Assembly: GCA_964347325.1 (NCBI GenBank)
Contig: CAYFYA010000010.1
Span: 9,721-73,720 of the forward strand
Length of the DNA stretch: 64,000 bases
Direction: 5' to 3'
Origin: JAJISG01 sp964347325
Lineage (GTDB): Archaea; Thermoplasmatota; Thermoplasmata; RBG-16-68-12; JAJISG01
Below are positions 45,402-53,816 of this stretch, piece by piece (the stretch's first letter is position 1; every line of letters starts with the position of its first letter). Position numbers and translations under genes: made by a program. Below the pieces are notes generated by a model. It saw nothing but the letters and a program-made list of their open reading frames with translations, searched no databases and was not told the origin of the DNA.

Positions 45402-46622
45402 CTACAATCTCCTGATACCAGCTGAGGCTAGGCTGACGAGCCCCGCCACCGCAATCAGGGCCCCACTTGCGACGAGCAGGGCTTGGACCCCGATGTGCTC
45501 CGCCAATAGTCCGACTGCGGCCATGGAGATCGGTTGGAGTCCCTGAGCCATAACGGCCCGAGCGGAGAACACACGACCCTGGAGGTCCAGGGGCACCTCT
45601 CTCTGGAAGACAGTGGAGGAGGATATGGAAGCTAGTGAGACCGCAAGCCCCATAGCCCCTAAACAACCGATGGACAGGAAGAAGAGTGTCGACCAGCCGA
45701 AGAGGATGTAAGCGGCACCGAAGCTCACGATTGCAACGATGATGTAGAGGCCGAAGTGCCTTCGGAGCTTCACAGCGGCGAAGATCAGGCTCCCACCAAG
45801 CAGCCCCGCGCCCAGGCTTGCGAAGAGGAAACCAAAACCCTCCGATCCCAGACCGAACGTCCCAGACGCCACCACTGGGAGCAGAATGACGAGGGGAGCG
45901 ATGAAGAAATTCGTGAGGGCGAAGAGACCGAGCAGGGTGATCAGGGCCGGCCTTCGGCGAAGGAAGCCGAACCCCGTGGCGATATCGGCGAGAACTGTCT
46001 TCTCCGTCTGCGATCGAGGAGAGGGGAATGCAACGATGAGGAGTGTTGCGGCCGCGACGAAGAAGGTAGCGGCATCAACCCAAAGGGTGAGACTCGCCCC
46101 GAGGAAGGCAACCATGATGCCTCCGAGGGCGGGACCAAAGACAGTGCTCGTGCCGTGAGAGATTTGCAGGAGCGAGTTTGCCCGAGACAGCTGCTCCTTG
46201 TGGACGATGTTCGGGACGGAGGCGAGGAGGGACGTAACGTGGAAGATGGCCCCAAAGCCAAGGACTCCTGAGAAGGCGTACAGGTGCCAGACTTGGAGTG
46301 CGTTGAAGGCCAGCAACGAGGCGATGGTGGCCATCACTACCCCCGCAGCGCCATCCAGAACGAGCATGACCTTACGCCGGTCCCACCGGTCGACGTAGGC
46401 ACCTGCGAAGGGACCCGCGAGAACGCGGGGAATCGTGCCAGCGATGGCTACGGTGGCCATGAGGACAGTCGATCCTGTCTCGAGCCAGACCCACCATACG
46501 ATAGCGACGTAGGAGATTCCGCTCCCCAGCAGGGAGACAGTCTGTCCTAGCCATACTAGCAAGAAGGTCCGATTTCTGAGCGGGTACACGTTAAGAGACG
46601 CAGGGCCCTGTAGACCAGCCAC
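45402..46622 (-). CDS. Major facilitator superfamily transporter
   Basis: This protein has about 406 residues and twelve helices, and resembles the MFS drug/enterobactin-exporter branch. The first loop shows GAYVDRWDRRKVM, the family's cytoplasmic DxxxRRxxM-type motif A, and GPALGGIMVAFLG is motif C-like. I chose the GTG at 46622 because a TTATTG on the minus strand (46645-46651) is centred 26 bases upstream, giving a leaderless start. Other in-frame starts are a GTG at 46685 and one at 46589. The substrate is unknown, most likely a drug or metabolite. Confidence 0.87.
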   Translation of the reverse strand: MAGLQGPASLNVYPLRNRTFLLVWLGQTVSLLGSGISYVAIVWWVWLETGSTVLMATVAIAGTIPRVLAGPFAGAYVDRWDRRKVMLVLDGAAGVVMATIASLLAFNALQVWHLYAFSGVLGFGAIFHVTSLLASVPNIVHKEQLSRANSLLQISHGTSTVFGPALGGIMVAFLGASLTLWVDAATFFVAAATLLIVAFPSPRSQTEKTVLADIATGFGFLRRRPALITLLGLFALTNFFIAPLVILLPVVASGTFGLGSEGFGFLFASLGAGLLGGSLIFAAVKLRRHFGLYIIVAIVSFGAAYILFGWSTLFFLSIGCLGAMGLAVSLASISSSTVFQREVPLDLQGRVFSARAVMAQGLQPISMAAVGLLAEHIGVQALLVASGALIAVAGLVSLASAGIRRL

Positions 46623-46728
46623 GCAGGGTGTATTCGCGAGGCCGCAATAAGCCTTCGCCGCGCTACACGATGCACCTGCCTCCACCCTGCTGCCAAAGCA
46701 TTAATCCCTCTGCACCTGTCAGGGATTG

Positions 46729-47298
46729 GTGGAGTACGCCGTCGAGAAACCGCAAGAAGGGGAGCTTGATCGCCTCCTGAAGAGGTACCGCAGGATTAGG
46801 CACCGAGTCGTGGATTGGGATTGGAGGCAATTCGACGAGTCAAAGGATTATCCTCCCTGCGACGGTGAAGTCGTTCTCCTCATACTCGACGGCCAGGGCC
46901 GCCTCGCGGTGGTGCGAAAGAGGGGCGCCCCAGAGGACTCCTACATGTTGCCCATGGGTCGGATTGGCGAGGGAGAGAGCGTGGAACAAGCCGCGCGTCG
47001 GGAGGCCCTCGAGGAGACGGGCATGGCCGTGGGTGTCGAGGATATTCCGGCTATACACCGTGCCAGGATACGCTTCAAAAGGTGGAACCTGGAGCGATGG
47101 TACTTCATCGTCCAGTGCGCTGTTGAGGGCGGGGGGGGACCTCCCTCTGATGGGGAGGAGATAGCGGAAGTCAGCTTCATCGAACTCCCTGGCGGGATAC
47201 CGAGATCGTGGGTTCGGGCTCAGTGGTTCCTGTGGGTCCTCAAGGATGCCAGCCTGCTACATCCCCACTCCTTCCTCCTGGGCAAGCCCTCCTGGTAG
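46729..47298 (+). CDS. Nudix hydrolase
   Basis: Nudix enzymes cleave nucleoside diphosphates linked to another moiety. The full Nudix box is present as G-x5-E-x7-REALEETGM, spanning GRIGEGESVEQAAR and REALEETGM (~83-105). The protein has about 189 residues. A TTAAT element at 46701-46705 is centred about 27 bases before the GTG at 46729, which fits a leaderless start; a TTG three bases earlier (46726) is the alternative. The substrate cannot be told; ADP-ribose or sugar nucleotides are common in archaea. Confidence 0.88.
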   Translation: MEYAVEKPQEGELDRLLKRYRRIRHRVVDWDWRQFDESKDYPPCDGEVVLLILDGQGRLAVVRKRGAPEDSYMLPMGRIGEGESVEQAARREALEETGMAVGVEDIPAIHRARIRFKRWNLERWYFIVQCAVEGGGGPPSDGEEIAEVSFIELPGGIPRSWVRAQWFLWVLKDASLLHPHSFLLGKPSW

Positions 47299-47364
47299 CT
47301 GGCTCGACGGGTGAGGCGTTGCTGCTGAACGCGGACCCAGTCTGGTCAGTCACGATGTGAGGTA

Positions 47365-47375
47365 GATATATATAC
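47365..47375 (+). promoter_or_regulatory. TATA box for the small membrane protein gene
   Basis: GATATATATAC is a strong TATA element. Start of transcription about 26 bases downstream would leave a leader of ~15 nt containing GGGAGGGG at 47397-47404, with the TTG start at 47411. Confidence 0.65.
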
Positions 47376-47410
47376 AACCTAAGGTTCTCCGGGGCCGGGA
47401 GGGGCAAAAT

Positions 47411-47827
47411 TTGGCAGAGAGACCAACTGCGGCTATGGTGCTTTCGGTCATTGGCGGACTGTTCATCATACTCTTCGGTGCAGTCATCCTGTGGATAGCA
47501 AGCCTCTTTGAGAGCCTCTTGGAGGGTTTGATCTTCATCGGCGGGGAGACTCTGAACGTCGATCCAGTGCTTTGGATCCAGATTCTGGGCGGGGTCTTTG
47601 GAGTCGCGTTCGGCCTCATCATCCTTATTGGTGGCATCGTGATGTTCATCAAGCCCGGCGCGAGCACGGCCTTGGGAGTCATCATTCTGATACTCTCCAT
47701 AGCGAGCGTCCTCTCCACTGGCGGGTTGTTCATCGGAATGATACTGGGCCTCGTCGGTGGAATCCTGGGCATCGTGTTCAAACCATCGTCACCCATGCCT
47801 GCTCCTCAGGCTACGTCACCGCCGTAG
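47411..47827 (+). CDS. Small four-helix membrane protein
   Basis: This 138-residue protein has four hydrophobic helices rich in Gly, Ile and Leu (~9-35, 52-78, 85-103, 104-122) and a Pro-rich tail (SPMPAPQATSPP). It resembles short DUF4064-type four-helix proteins in layout, but there is no diagnostic motif. A strong TATA box and Shine-Dalgarno sequence support expression, and the start is a TTG. It lies downstream of, and convergent with, the benzoyl-CoA cluster and is probably unrelated to it. Confidence 0.65.
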   Translation: MAERPTAAMVLSVIGGLFIILFGAVILWIASLFESLLEGLIFIGGETLNVDPVLWIQILGGVFGVAFGLIILIGGIVMFIKPGASTALGVIILILSIASVLSTGGLFIGMILGLVGGILGIVFKPSSPMPAPQATSPP

Positions 47828-47917
47828 ACTCCTGAGCACGGGTCAAGGAGCCCGACTGTCGGATGGGCTCCTACCCCCATTGCCCGACTAGGCCGCTTCG
47901 TACGATAGAGGTCCAGC

Positions 47918-48937
47918 CTAGGCTACCACAATCCCCCGCAGCAGACTCGGATCACCGCCCTCCAGGAGACGGAAGCCCTCGTTGATATCCTCCAATGAGA
48001 AGCGGTGGCTCACCATATCCCCGACCTTCAGCAGCCCCCGGGCGACTAAGTCAATGACCCTGGGAAAGTCCTGGAGGCCGCAGCCGAGAGATCCCATGAC
48101 CTCCATCTCCCTGAACATGAGCTTGGCTCCACTCAGGGATACGTCCTTATGAGTATAGCCGACAACAACCAGTCTTCCACCCCACCTAAGCGAGTTAAAG
48201 GCCTGCTGAATTGTGGTCGGATTGCCAATGACCTCCATCGCCACATCTACGCCCCCATTACTAAGCCTCCGGACTTCCTTTGGCGCATCCTCGACACTGG
48301 AGGCGTCGACCGTTTCGAAGGCGCCGAACTCTCGTGCCAGGCGCAGCTTCTGAGGAATCAGGTCTATGGCGATCACCTTCGCCCCGACGAGGGCGGCCAT
48401 CTGCACCGTCGCAAGGCCAAGGCCGCCGCAGCCGTAGACGGCGACGGTCTGACCGGGATTGACCTGCGCCCGGTTGACGACGGCGTGATAGGGGGTTGAT
48501 ATGGCGTCGCTGACGATGGAGCCCTCCTCTAGAGGAACGGAATCAGGAAGGGGAAACGCGGCGGACTCAGGTACGGTTACGTACTCCGCAAACCCACCAT
48601 CCCGATGATTGCCCAGCATGACCATCTGGCGGCAGAGGGTGCCCCGGCCCTGCCTGCAGTATTCGCAATGGCCGCAGGGGATCACAGGAGGCACCAGGAC
48701 CCGTTGTCCTTCTTCCGGACCCCCCCTTCCCGCGGCTTCGATGGTCCCGCTGATTTCGTGTCCCAGGATGAGGGGGGGCTTCTTGAAGGTAGGAACGCCG
48801 TGGAGGTAATGTAGATCCGTCCTGCAGATCCCGCAGGCTGCCACCTTGACAAGCACCTCTCCCGCTCCAGCCTTCGGCTTCTCGACCTTCTCGACCTCCA
48901 GCTCCTTCCCGCCGCGGAAGACGGCGGCTCTCATCAT
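47918..48937 (-). CDS. had: Zinc alcohol dehydrogenase, 6-hydroxycyclohex-1-ene-1-carbonyl-CoA dehydrogenase type (Had)
   Basis: This is a 339-residue medium-chain dehydrogenase. Catalytic zinc ligands lie in ACGICRTDLH and LGHEISG, structural zinc cysteines in PCGHCEYCRQGRGTLC, and the NAD motif is GCGGLGLA. The closest role by context is oxidation of 6-hydroxycyclohex-1-ene-1-carbonyl-CoA to the 6-oxo compound. The gene overlaps the dienoyl-CoA hydratase gene (ATGATGA) and ends an operon of benzoyl-CoA-reductase genes. I chose the ATG at 48937 (another follows at 48934), preceded by GGAGGG. Without the neighbours it would be called only an alcohol dehydrogenase, so specificity rests on context. 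Confidence 0.8.
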   Translation of the reverse strand: MMRAAVFRGGKELEVEKVEKPKAGAGEVLVKVAACGICRTDLHYLHGVPTFKKPPLILGHEISGTIEAAGRGGPEEGQRVLVPPVIPCGHCEYCRQGRGTLCRQMVMLGNHRDGGFAEYVTVPESAAFPLPDSVPLEEGSIVSDAISTPYHAVVNRAQVNPGQTVAVYGCGGLGLATVQMAALVGAKVIAIDLIPQKLRLAREFGAFETVDASSVEDAPKEVRRLSNGGVDVAMEVIGNPTTIQQAFNSLRWGGRLVVVGYTHKDVSLSGAKLMFREMEVMGSLGCGLQDFPRVIDLVARGLLKVGDMVSHRFSLEDINEGFRLLEGGDPSLLRGIVVA

Positions 48938-49698
48938 CGATCCCTCCAAGCGGGCTTCCTCTTCTCCATGAAGGCCTGCAGGCCCTCCGTGGCATCCTCC
49001 GTCGCCATGAGCTCCTCGAGGTAGATCTGCTCCGCTCCACGAAGGACATCTTCGGGGCTAACGGGGAGGGATCCCTGCAGCGCTCTCTTGGCTAGTCTCA
49101 GGGCGGCACCGCTATACCCCTCGAGTTCCTCACACACTTCCTCCACCTTGGATTTCAGTTCTTCTCGAGGGAAGACCGCGTTGACCATCCCTAGCTCGAC
49201 CGCCTCTTCGGCAGTCACGCTCCGGCCCGTGAGGATCAAGTATGCGGCCCGCCGACTGCCTATAAGCACTGGGTAGATGGCGGCCCCGAAGGGCGGAAAG
49301 TGGGCGAGTTTGATCTCTGGCTGGCCGAGGACGGTATCGGTGCTCGCATAGACAAGGTCGCACGCCATGGCGACCTCTAGCCCTCCGCCGAGACAGTGAC
49401 CGTGGACCTGGGCGACCGTCACCCCTTCGAAGCCAAGGAGACGCAAAAGTCCCTGGTTAAAGCTGCGCAGCATCGACTCCACCTTGTCCTTCGTGTGGTC
49501 GGCGACGTCCACGCCCGCGGAGAAGGTCTTCCCCTCCCCCCTCACCAGGAGGACCTTCGCACCGCTGCCGGAAGCCTCCTCCACCGCCCCTTTGAACTCA
49601 TCTAGCATCTCGACGTTGAGGACGTTGAGGGGCGGCCGGTTGAGGACTATGGACGCTCTCCGCTCGCCCAACTCGAGGCCGATGAAGCGGTAACCCAT
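48934..49698 (-). CDS. dch: Crotonase, cyclohexa-1,5-diene-1-carbonyl-CoA hydratase type (Dch)
   Basis: This crotonase-fold protein has 254 residues from the ATG at 49698 (a GTG 12 bases earlier is possible). Visible are LNRPPLNVLN, the oxyanion-hole strands VRGEGKTFSAGVDV and HGHCLGGGLEVAMACDL, and QPEIKLAHFPPFGA. The ERPPLNVL-type N-terminus and 254-258-residue length match Dch enzymes, which add water to the diene made by benzoyl-CoA reductase. It lies between the reductase subunits and the Had-type dehydrogenase, exactly where the pathway needs it. Confidence 0.8.
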   Translation of the reverse strand: MGYRFIGLELGERRASIVLNRPPLNVLNVEMLDEFKGAVEEASGSGAKVLLVRGEGKTFSAGVDVADHTKDKVESMLRSFNQGLLRLLGFEGVTVAQVHGHCLGGGLEVAMACDLVYASTDTVLGQPEIKLAHFPPFGAAIYPVLIGSRRAAYLILTGRSVTAEEAVELGMVNAVFPREELKSKVEEVCEELEGYSGAALRLAKRALQGSLPVSPEDVLRGAEQIYLEELMATEDATEGLQAFMEKRKPAWRDR

Positions 49699-49730
49699 CC
49701 TCTTCCCCACGGAGGGATACGACCCGGCTA

Positions 49731-50528
49731 CTAAGAGCTTCCGCCGCGGCGTTCCAGTCGCCAGTGGCCCAGGAAGGCCGCCCCCATGGCGCCCGCGTAC
49801 TGGGACTCGGGGCTCAGGTTCACAGGCCCGCCGAGCTTCATCTCCAGGGCTTTGACCATGCCGGGGTTCATTGAGAGGCCGCCGGTGAGGGTTATCTCCT
49901 CCTCCACACCGACCTGCCTGAGTAGGGCCAGCACCCGGTCGGCTATGGAAAGGTGGGCGCCCATGACGATGTCCTCAGCCTTCTTGCCCTGAGTGACGTG
50001 GTTGATGACCTCCGACTCGGCCAGGACGGCGCAGATGCTGCTAATGGGCTGGGGATCGGTGGACCGCAAGGACGCCTCCGCCAGTTCAGACAGCTCCATC
50101 TCAAGGGCCTTCGCCACCCTCTCGAGGAAGCGACCCGCCCCCGCCGCACATCGGTCGTTCATTCGGAACTTGATGACACGTCCGTTCTCGTCGATCCTCA
50201 TGGCTCGGCTGCTCTGGGCCCCGATGTCCAGGACGCACCTAGTCTTAGGAAAGAGGAGCCTAGCCCCCCGCGCGTGGCAGGTGATCTCCGTGATCTGCAA
50301 GTCCCTCGCAGGGAATGCGTAGCGTCCGTACCCCGTGGTGGCCACGTAGGCGATCTGGTCCCTGCTCAGGCCCTCCGCGGTCAGGACCTCCTGAAAGGCA
50401 CTGCCAGCCGCCTTCTCCAACAACGGCCCGGTCCTGATGCTCGACCGAACGAGGACGCTTCCCTGGTCGTCCATTAGCACCGACTTGGTCGTCCCCGCCC
50501 CGATGTCGATTCCAGCTGTGATGGACAT
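49731..50528 (-). CDS. Benzoyl-CoA reductase ATPase subunit (BcrD/BzdQ-like)
   Basis: This 265-residue member of the BadF/BadG/BcrA/BcrD ATPase family couples ATP hydrolysis to electron delivery. The phosphate loop GIDIGAGTTK lies at 6-15. The cysteines that hold the subunit-bridging [4Fe-4S] cluster are Cys127 (DRCAAGAGRF) and Cys166 (SICAVLAESE). DIGAQSSRAM (101-110) replaces the DIGGQDTKAI seen in the sister subunit, showing that the two ATPases are not interchangeable. The ATG overlaps the sister gene's stop by one base (TGATG). Its short length resembles the Azoarcus (Bzd) arrangement rather than Thauera-type BcrA. Confidence 0.85.
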   Translation of the reverse strand: MSITAGIDIGAGTTKSVLMDDQGSVLVRSSIRTGPLLEKAAGSAFQEVLTAEGLSRDQIAYVATTGYGRYAFPARDLQITEITCHARGARLLFPKTRCVLDIGAQSSRAMRIDENGRVIKFRMNDRCAAGAGRFLERVAKALEMELSELAEASLRSTDPQPISSICAVLAESEVINHVTQGKKAEDIVMGAHLSIADRVLALLRQVGVEEEITLTGGLSMNPGMVKALEMKLGGPVNLSPESQYAGAMGAAFLGHWRLERRGGSS

Positions 50529-51349
50529 CAGCTTCCCTCCACCTTCTGCGGGGCCGCCCGCGGGGCCGCACCCCTGGCCCTCTCAAGGGCGAAGAGCGCC
50601 GCTCCCAGGCATCCCATGTACTGGGAGAGATCGCTCACGTTGATCTTCGTCTCGAACCGCTCCTCCAGGCTCCGAACCATCCCGACGTTCCTGGAGACAC
50701 CTCCGGTGAAGGTGACCTCGGGTTCGATCCCGATGCGTCGGACGAGGGCGATGGTCCTGCCGGCTATCGCACTGTGCACCCCCTGCAGGATGTCCTCCAC
50801 CCTCTCACCCCTAGCCAGGTGGGACACAATCTCCGACTCGACGAAGACCGTGCACACGTTGGTGATACGAATGCCCTTCGTCGACTCCAATGATACGGGC
50901 CCTATCTCGTCCAGGGTAAGATCCAGGACCGATGCGGAGTTCTCCAGAAACCTGCCCGTCCCGGCGGCGCACTTATCGTTCATGCAGAAGTCCATGACTT
51001 CCCCAGTATCGCTCACCTTGATGGCTTTCGTGTCCTGGCCTCCGATGTCCACCAGGGTCCGCGTCTTCGGGAAGAGGAAGTGTGCTCCCTTGGCGTGACA
51101 ACTGATCTCGGTCACCTGGGTGTCCCCGAAGGCGATCTTATAGCGCCCGTACCCGGTGCCAATAACGTAGCCCAGGTCCCTCTCGGAGATACCGCTTGCG
51201 TCGAGGACCTCCTCATAGGCCTTCTCGGAGGCGGTTGTGACGTTGGCCCCCGTGGGCCTCAGGCTCTTTCCCACCACTTCGGCCCCACCATTCAGGACGA
51301 TGGCCTTCGTCGTCGTGGAACCCGCATCCACTCCCGCAACGTACATCAT
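50528..51349 (-). CDS. Benzoyl-CoA reductase ATPase subunit (BcrA/BzdP-like)
   Basis: This 273-residue protein is of the same ATPase family as the next gene. It has the phosphate loop GVDAGSTTTK (6-15), DIGGQDTKAI (101-110), and cluster cysteines Cys127 (DKCAAGTGRF) and Cys166 (NVCTVFVESE). With the sister subunit it would form the ATP-driven activator module that passes low-potential electrons to the catalytic subunits. The start ATG-ATG overlaps the stop of the preceding subunit gene by four bases. Similar proteins activate 2-hydroxyacyl-CoA dehydratases, but those need only one ATPase gene and no Dch/Had/Oah genes, so benzoyl-CoA reductase is preferred. Confidence 0.85.
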   Translation of the reverse strand: MMYVAGVDAGSTTTKAIVLNGGAEVVGKSLRPTGANVTTASEKAYEEVLDASGISERDLGYVIGTGYGRYKIAFGDTQVTEISCHAKGAHFLFPKTRTLVDIGGQDTKAIKVSDTGEVMDFCMNDKCAAGTGRFLENSASVLDLTLDEIGPVSLESTKGIRITNVCTVFVESEIVSHLARGERVEDILQGVHSAIAGRTIALVRRIGIEPEVTFTGGVSRNVGMVRSLEERFETKINVSDLSQYMGCLGAALFALERARGAAPRAAPQKVEGS

Positions 51350-52584
51350 GACCCCCTCACAATCCGCTGGTGCTCTAGGGACTCAAAGAAAGCATCCACC
51401 CGGTTCCTCAGCTGAGCCTCTGAGAAGTACCGCGGGTCGGCTAGGTCCGACTCTATCATAAGGGTCGGGATTCCGAGCTCGTGGCTGAAGACCTCCCGGA
51501 AGTCCGCCTGGCCTACGGAGAAGGAGCGGCACGATTTGACCGAGTGGATCACCAGGGCATCGGCCTGGAACTCCTTCACGTACTGATGGAGCAGGGCTGA
51601 CCTCTTGCTCAGATTCCAGTTGGTGTAGCAGTTGATGACGTATTCCGCAACGCTCTCCATGGGACGGCTGGGATCGTGTCGGATCCCTGTCTCGAAGAGG
51701 CCGCCGACCTTGGAGTAGGTGGAGGCCACGCCGGTCACCCCCCAGGCCTTGAAGAGCTCCCAGAAGGACCGGAAGTGGGGCCAGCAGGGGGGTCCCTCGT
51801 AGATGACTCGGAACTTCTCGGTCTCGACGGGTCCCACGCCCGCCCTGCTCCGCTCTTCCATCTCATCGATGACGACCCTGTAGTAGTCGATGCACTCCTT
51901 CGTCCCCCGCAGGACGTTGATGGGTGCCATGAAAAAGACCGCCTCGAAGTAGGCGTCGAAGGGAGAGGGTTGCAAGCGAGCCATGGACAGGAGCTCCGCC
52001 CACAGATCCTCGGCCTGACGGGAGTACTCCATGGTCTCCTTGAGCTTAGCCTCATCGAGGGACTTGCCCGTCAGCTCTTCGCAGTAGGCCACCAGTTCCC
52101 ACAGCTGCTGGGTGACATACTCCACGTCCTGCTCATAGGTAGCCTCATCCCTCAGATAAGGGACGTCCAGCAGGAACATGGGTACGTCGTAGAAATGGGC
52201 CAGGGCCTCGAACCACTTGATGAAGGTGTTGCAGCCGGAGAAGTTGCAGACCAGGAGGTCCGGTCTGGGGATGCGGCCAAGGGGCGTCGCCCCATCCCCC
52301 AGGTAGACGCCGATGTCATTCTTCACGTACCCGCAGACATCGCTGGAGTAGCCGATGTCCTCGGCCTTGAGGATGTTGTCCCCGGCGACCCGCTTGACAC
52401 CGCATTGAAGGGCGTTGATTTCAGGGTAGACCGGTCTGAACCCAAAAGGACGGAGGACCTCCACGACGTTGCCGGGGACGAAGAGGTACGCGATGGGGCC
52501 GTCGGTCTTCTCCAGGTCGCTGTAGTAGGCGCCCATCAGCTTCCTCTGCACGACCTTCCCGGCATCCTTCAGCTTCAGCTCCAC
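51346..52584 (-). CDS. Benzoyl-CoA reductase catalytic subunit (BcrB/BzdO-like)
   Basis: This 412-residue HgdB-family protein belongs to the benzoyl-CoA reductase / 2-hydroxyglutaryl-CoA dehydratase family. Cysteines suited to Fe-S ligation include Cys84 (SDVCGYVK), Cys113 and Cys118 (LVCNFSGCNTF), and later GPPCWPHF and VKSCRSFS. The family splits or reduces activated CoA esters with electrons from the ATPase module. The GTG start is 9 bases after the stop of the upstream catalytic subunit. Length and position fit BcrB/BzdO. Confidence 0.85.
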   Translation of the reverse strand: MELKLKDAGKVVQRKLMGAYYSDLEKTDGPIAYLFVPGNVVEVLRPFGFRPVYPEINALQCGVKRVAGDNILKAEDIGYSSDVCGYVKNDIGVYLGDGATPLGRIPRPDLLVCNFSGCNTFIKWFEALAHFYDVPMFLLDVPYLRDEATYEQDVEYVTQQLWELVAYCEELTGKSLDEAKLKETMEYSRQAEDLWAELLSMARLQPSPFDAYFEAVFFMAPINVLRGTKECIDYYRVVIDEMEERSRAGVGPVETEKFRVIYEGPPCWPHFRSFWELFKAWGVTGVASTYSKVGGLFETGIRHDPSRPMESVAEYVINCYTNWNLSKRSALLHQYVKEFQADALVIHSVKSCRSFSVGQADFREVFSHELGIPTLMIESDLADPRYFSEAQLRNRVDAFFESLEHQRIVRGS

Positions 52585-52593
52585 GGTTTCACC

Positions 52594-53742
52594 TCACGCG
52601 AACAGTATCGACTCCACGAAGGTCTCCACTTGCATTCTGGAAGACTCGAAAGTGCTCATCTTCTCCTCGAACTCCAGGTGGAGGTAGGGGACGTCGGCGG
52701 CCTCCAGGGCCTCCTTGTAGAGGACGTAGTCGTACAGGGCGGGCTCGCAGAACTTGGCGGTGGCGAAGATGACGCCCTCCGCCTTCGACTCGTCGATCCA
52801 GTCCATAATTGCCTCCCGCCTCCGCTTCTCTGGGAACCGGACTGAAGAAAGGCGCGCCCTGTCCAGGTAGCTCTGGGCCAGGTCCCTGAGTGGATTCCCG
52901 TTTACCGGGACAGGGGCCGTGTACCACCGGTAGCCAGGGAGGAGCTCATCGTCCACGACGTAGCAGCCCGCCTCCTCCACGATCCGGAGCAGCTCGAGGG
53001 GAGGTTGCTCACAGAAGGAGCCCATCATCAACACTCGGATGTTGTCCCTCGCCTTTTCGGACCTGCCCTCTACCGCTTCCAGAGCCCCCTCGAGATAGGC
53101 GACGTGGTCCTCCGCCGGCATGTGTGCTGCCGCCCTGACGAGGAGGTAGGCGTCGTGGGCCGACAGCTGCCAGGGTGTCTCCCTTCGGATGTCGTAGACG
53201 CTCTGAATGAGATCCCGCTGACGGTTGTACAGCTCCACGCTCTCCCGGAGGGAGTCATCGTCGGCCGTCTCTCCCGAGAGTTTGCACAACCTGTTCCTGA
53301 ACCTCTCCAGCTCCCTCTCGAGGTAGTTGACCGAGGCATCGGAGAACACGTTCTGCGGCAGGTGGAGGTACTCCGTCATCACCTGCGGGAAGTTCCTTGC
53401 CCAGACGCCAGACAGGTTTCGCGCGACGTCGCAGATGTCGGTGAAGACCATTCCGTCGAGGACCCCGGTGTTGCCCCGCAGCCCCATCTCGAGTGTGCTC
53501 CTCGTGACGGAACAGACGAAGGACTGGATCCTGGAATCGGCGTAGTCCACCTCTAGGAGGCCCCATGCGCCCATGATTCCCACCGGCAAACATCCGGCCG
53601 CGTGGATGACCTCCTGTGGCACGTAAACGGGAAAGTGGCCGATGGCCCTTCCACCAGTCTCCTCCTTCCACCGGGACACGTACCCGAAGGACAGGTCCTC
53701 CGCCAGCTTCCTTGCGGAGCCTAGGTACTCGGACTCGGCCAA
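52594..53742 (-). CDS. Benzoyl-CoA reductase catalytic subunit (BcrC/BzdN-like)
   Basis: This 382-residue HgdB-family protein is the first gene of the reductase operon. The N-terminal half shows the family pattern IGHFPVYVPQEVIHAAGCLP (Cys51), then SFVCSVTRSTLEMG (Cys77) and FTDICDVARNL (Cys104), good candidates for cluster ligands. The C-terminal half has a second Rossmann-like lobe (VLMMGSFCEQPPLELLRIVEE). The length matches BcrC/BzdN. The start is a TTG preceded by AGGAGG. Upstream lie a minus-strand TATA element (53785-53792) and a 20-bp palindrome, so the operon is probably repressed or activated there. Confidence 0.85.
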   Translation of the reverse strand: MAESEYLGSARKLAEDLSFGYVSRWKEETGGRAIGHFPVYVPQEVIHAAGCLPVGIMGAWGLLEVDYADSRIQSFVCSVTRSTLEMGLRGNTGVLDGMVFTDICDVARNLSGVWARNFPQVMTEYLHLPQNVFSDASVNYLERELERFRNRLCKLSGETADDDSLRESVELYNRQRDLIQSVYDIRRETPWQLSAHDAYLLVRAAAHMPAEDHVAYLEGALEAVEGRSEKARDNIRVLMMGSFCEQPPLELLRIVEEAGCYVVDDELLPGYRWYTAPVPVNGNPLRDLAQSYLDRARLSSVRFPEKRRREAIMDWIDESKAEGVIFATAKFCEPALYDYVLYKEALEAADVPYLHLEFEEKMSTFESSRMQVETFVESILFA

Positions 53743-53770
53743 GGCATGCCTCCTGGGGCTACAGAGTAGT

Positions 53771-53790
53771 TATGTTGTAGCTACATCATA
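53771..53790. promoter_or_regulatory. 20-bp near-perfect palindrome, candidate operator of the benzoyl-CoA operon
   Basis: The sequence TATGTTGTAGCTACATCATA is symmetric at nine of ten base pairs around GTAGCTAC; only the T/T pair at positions 5 and 16 breaks it. It overlaps the minus-strand TATA element (53785-53792) and covers the expected transcription start side, 29 bases upstream of the TTG start at 53742. That is where a dimeric repressor would block the archaeal preinitiation complex. No regulator gene adjoins it. Confidence 0.65.
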
Positions 53791-53792
53791 AA
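53785..53792 (-). promoter_or_regulatory. TATA box for the benzoyl-CoA reductase operon
   Basis: TTTATGAT on the minus strand lies 43-50 bases upstream of the TTG at 53742. The predicted start (~53762) leaves a leader of about 20 nt holding AGGAGG. The alternative TTATATAT at 53809-53816 is nearly symmetric and could also serve this strand. Confidence 0.55.
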
Positions 53793-53816
53793 CCTATCCA
53801 ATACGACGTTATATAT

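Noticed and set aside
51676..52845. A 389-codon plus-strand frame opposite the reductase catalytic subunits
   Set aside because: It is the antisense reading of two convincing HgdB-family genes and has no protein-like motif.
49731..53742. The four HgdB/ATPase genes as a 2-hydroxyacyl-CoA dehydratase
   Set aside because: That system normally has one activator ATPase. Here there are two distinct ATPases plus Dch-, Had- and Oah-type genes, which fits benzoyl-CoA reductase better, though sequence trees are needed to settle it.
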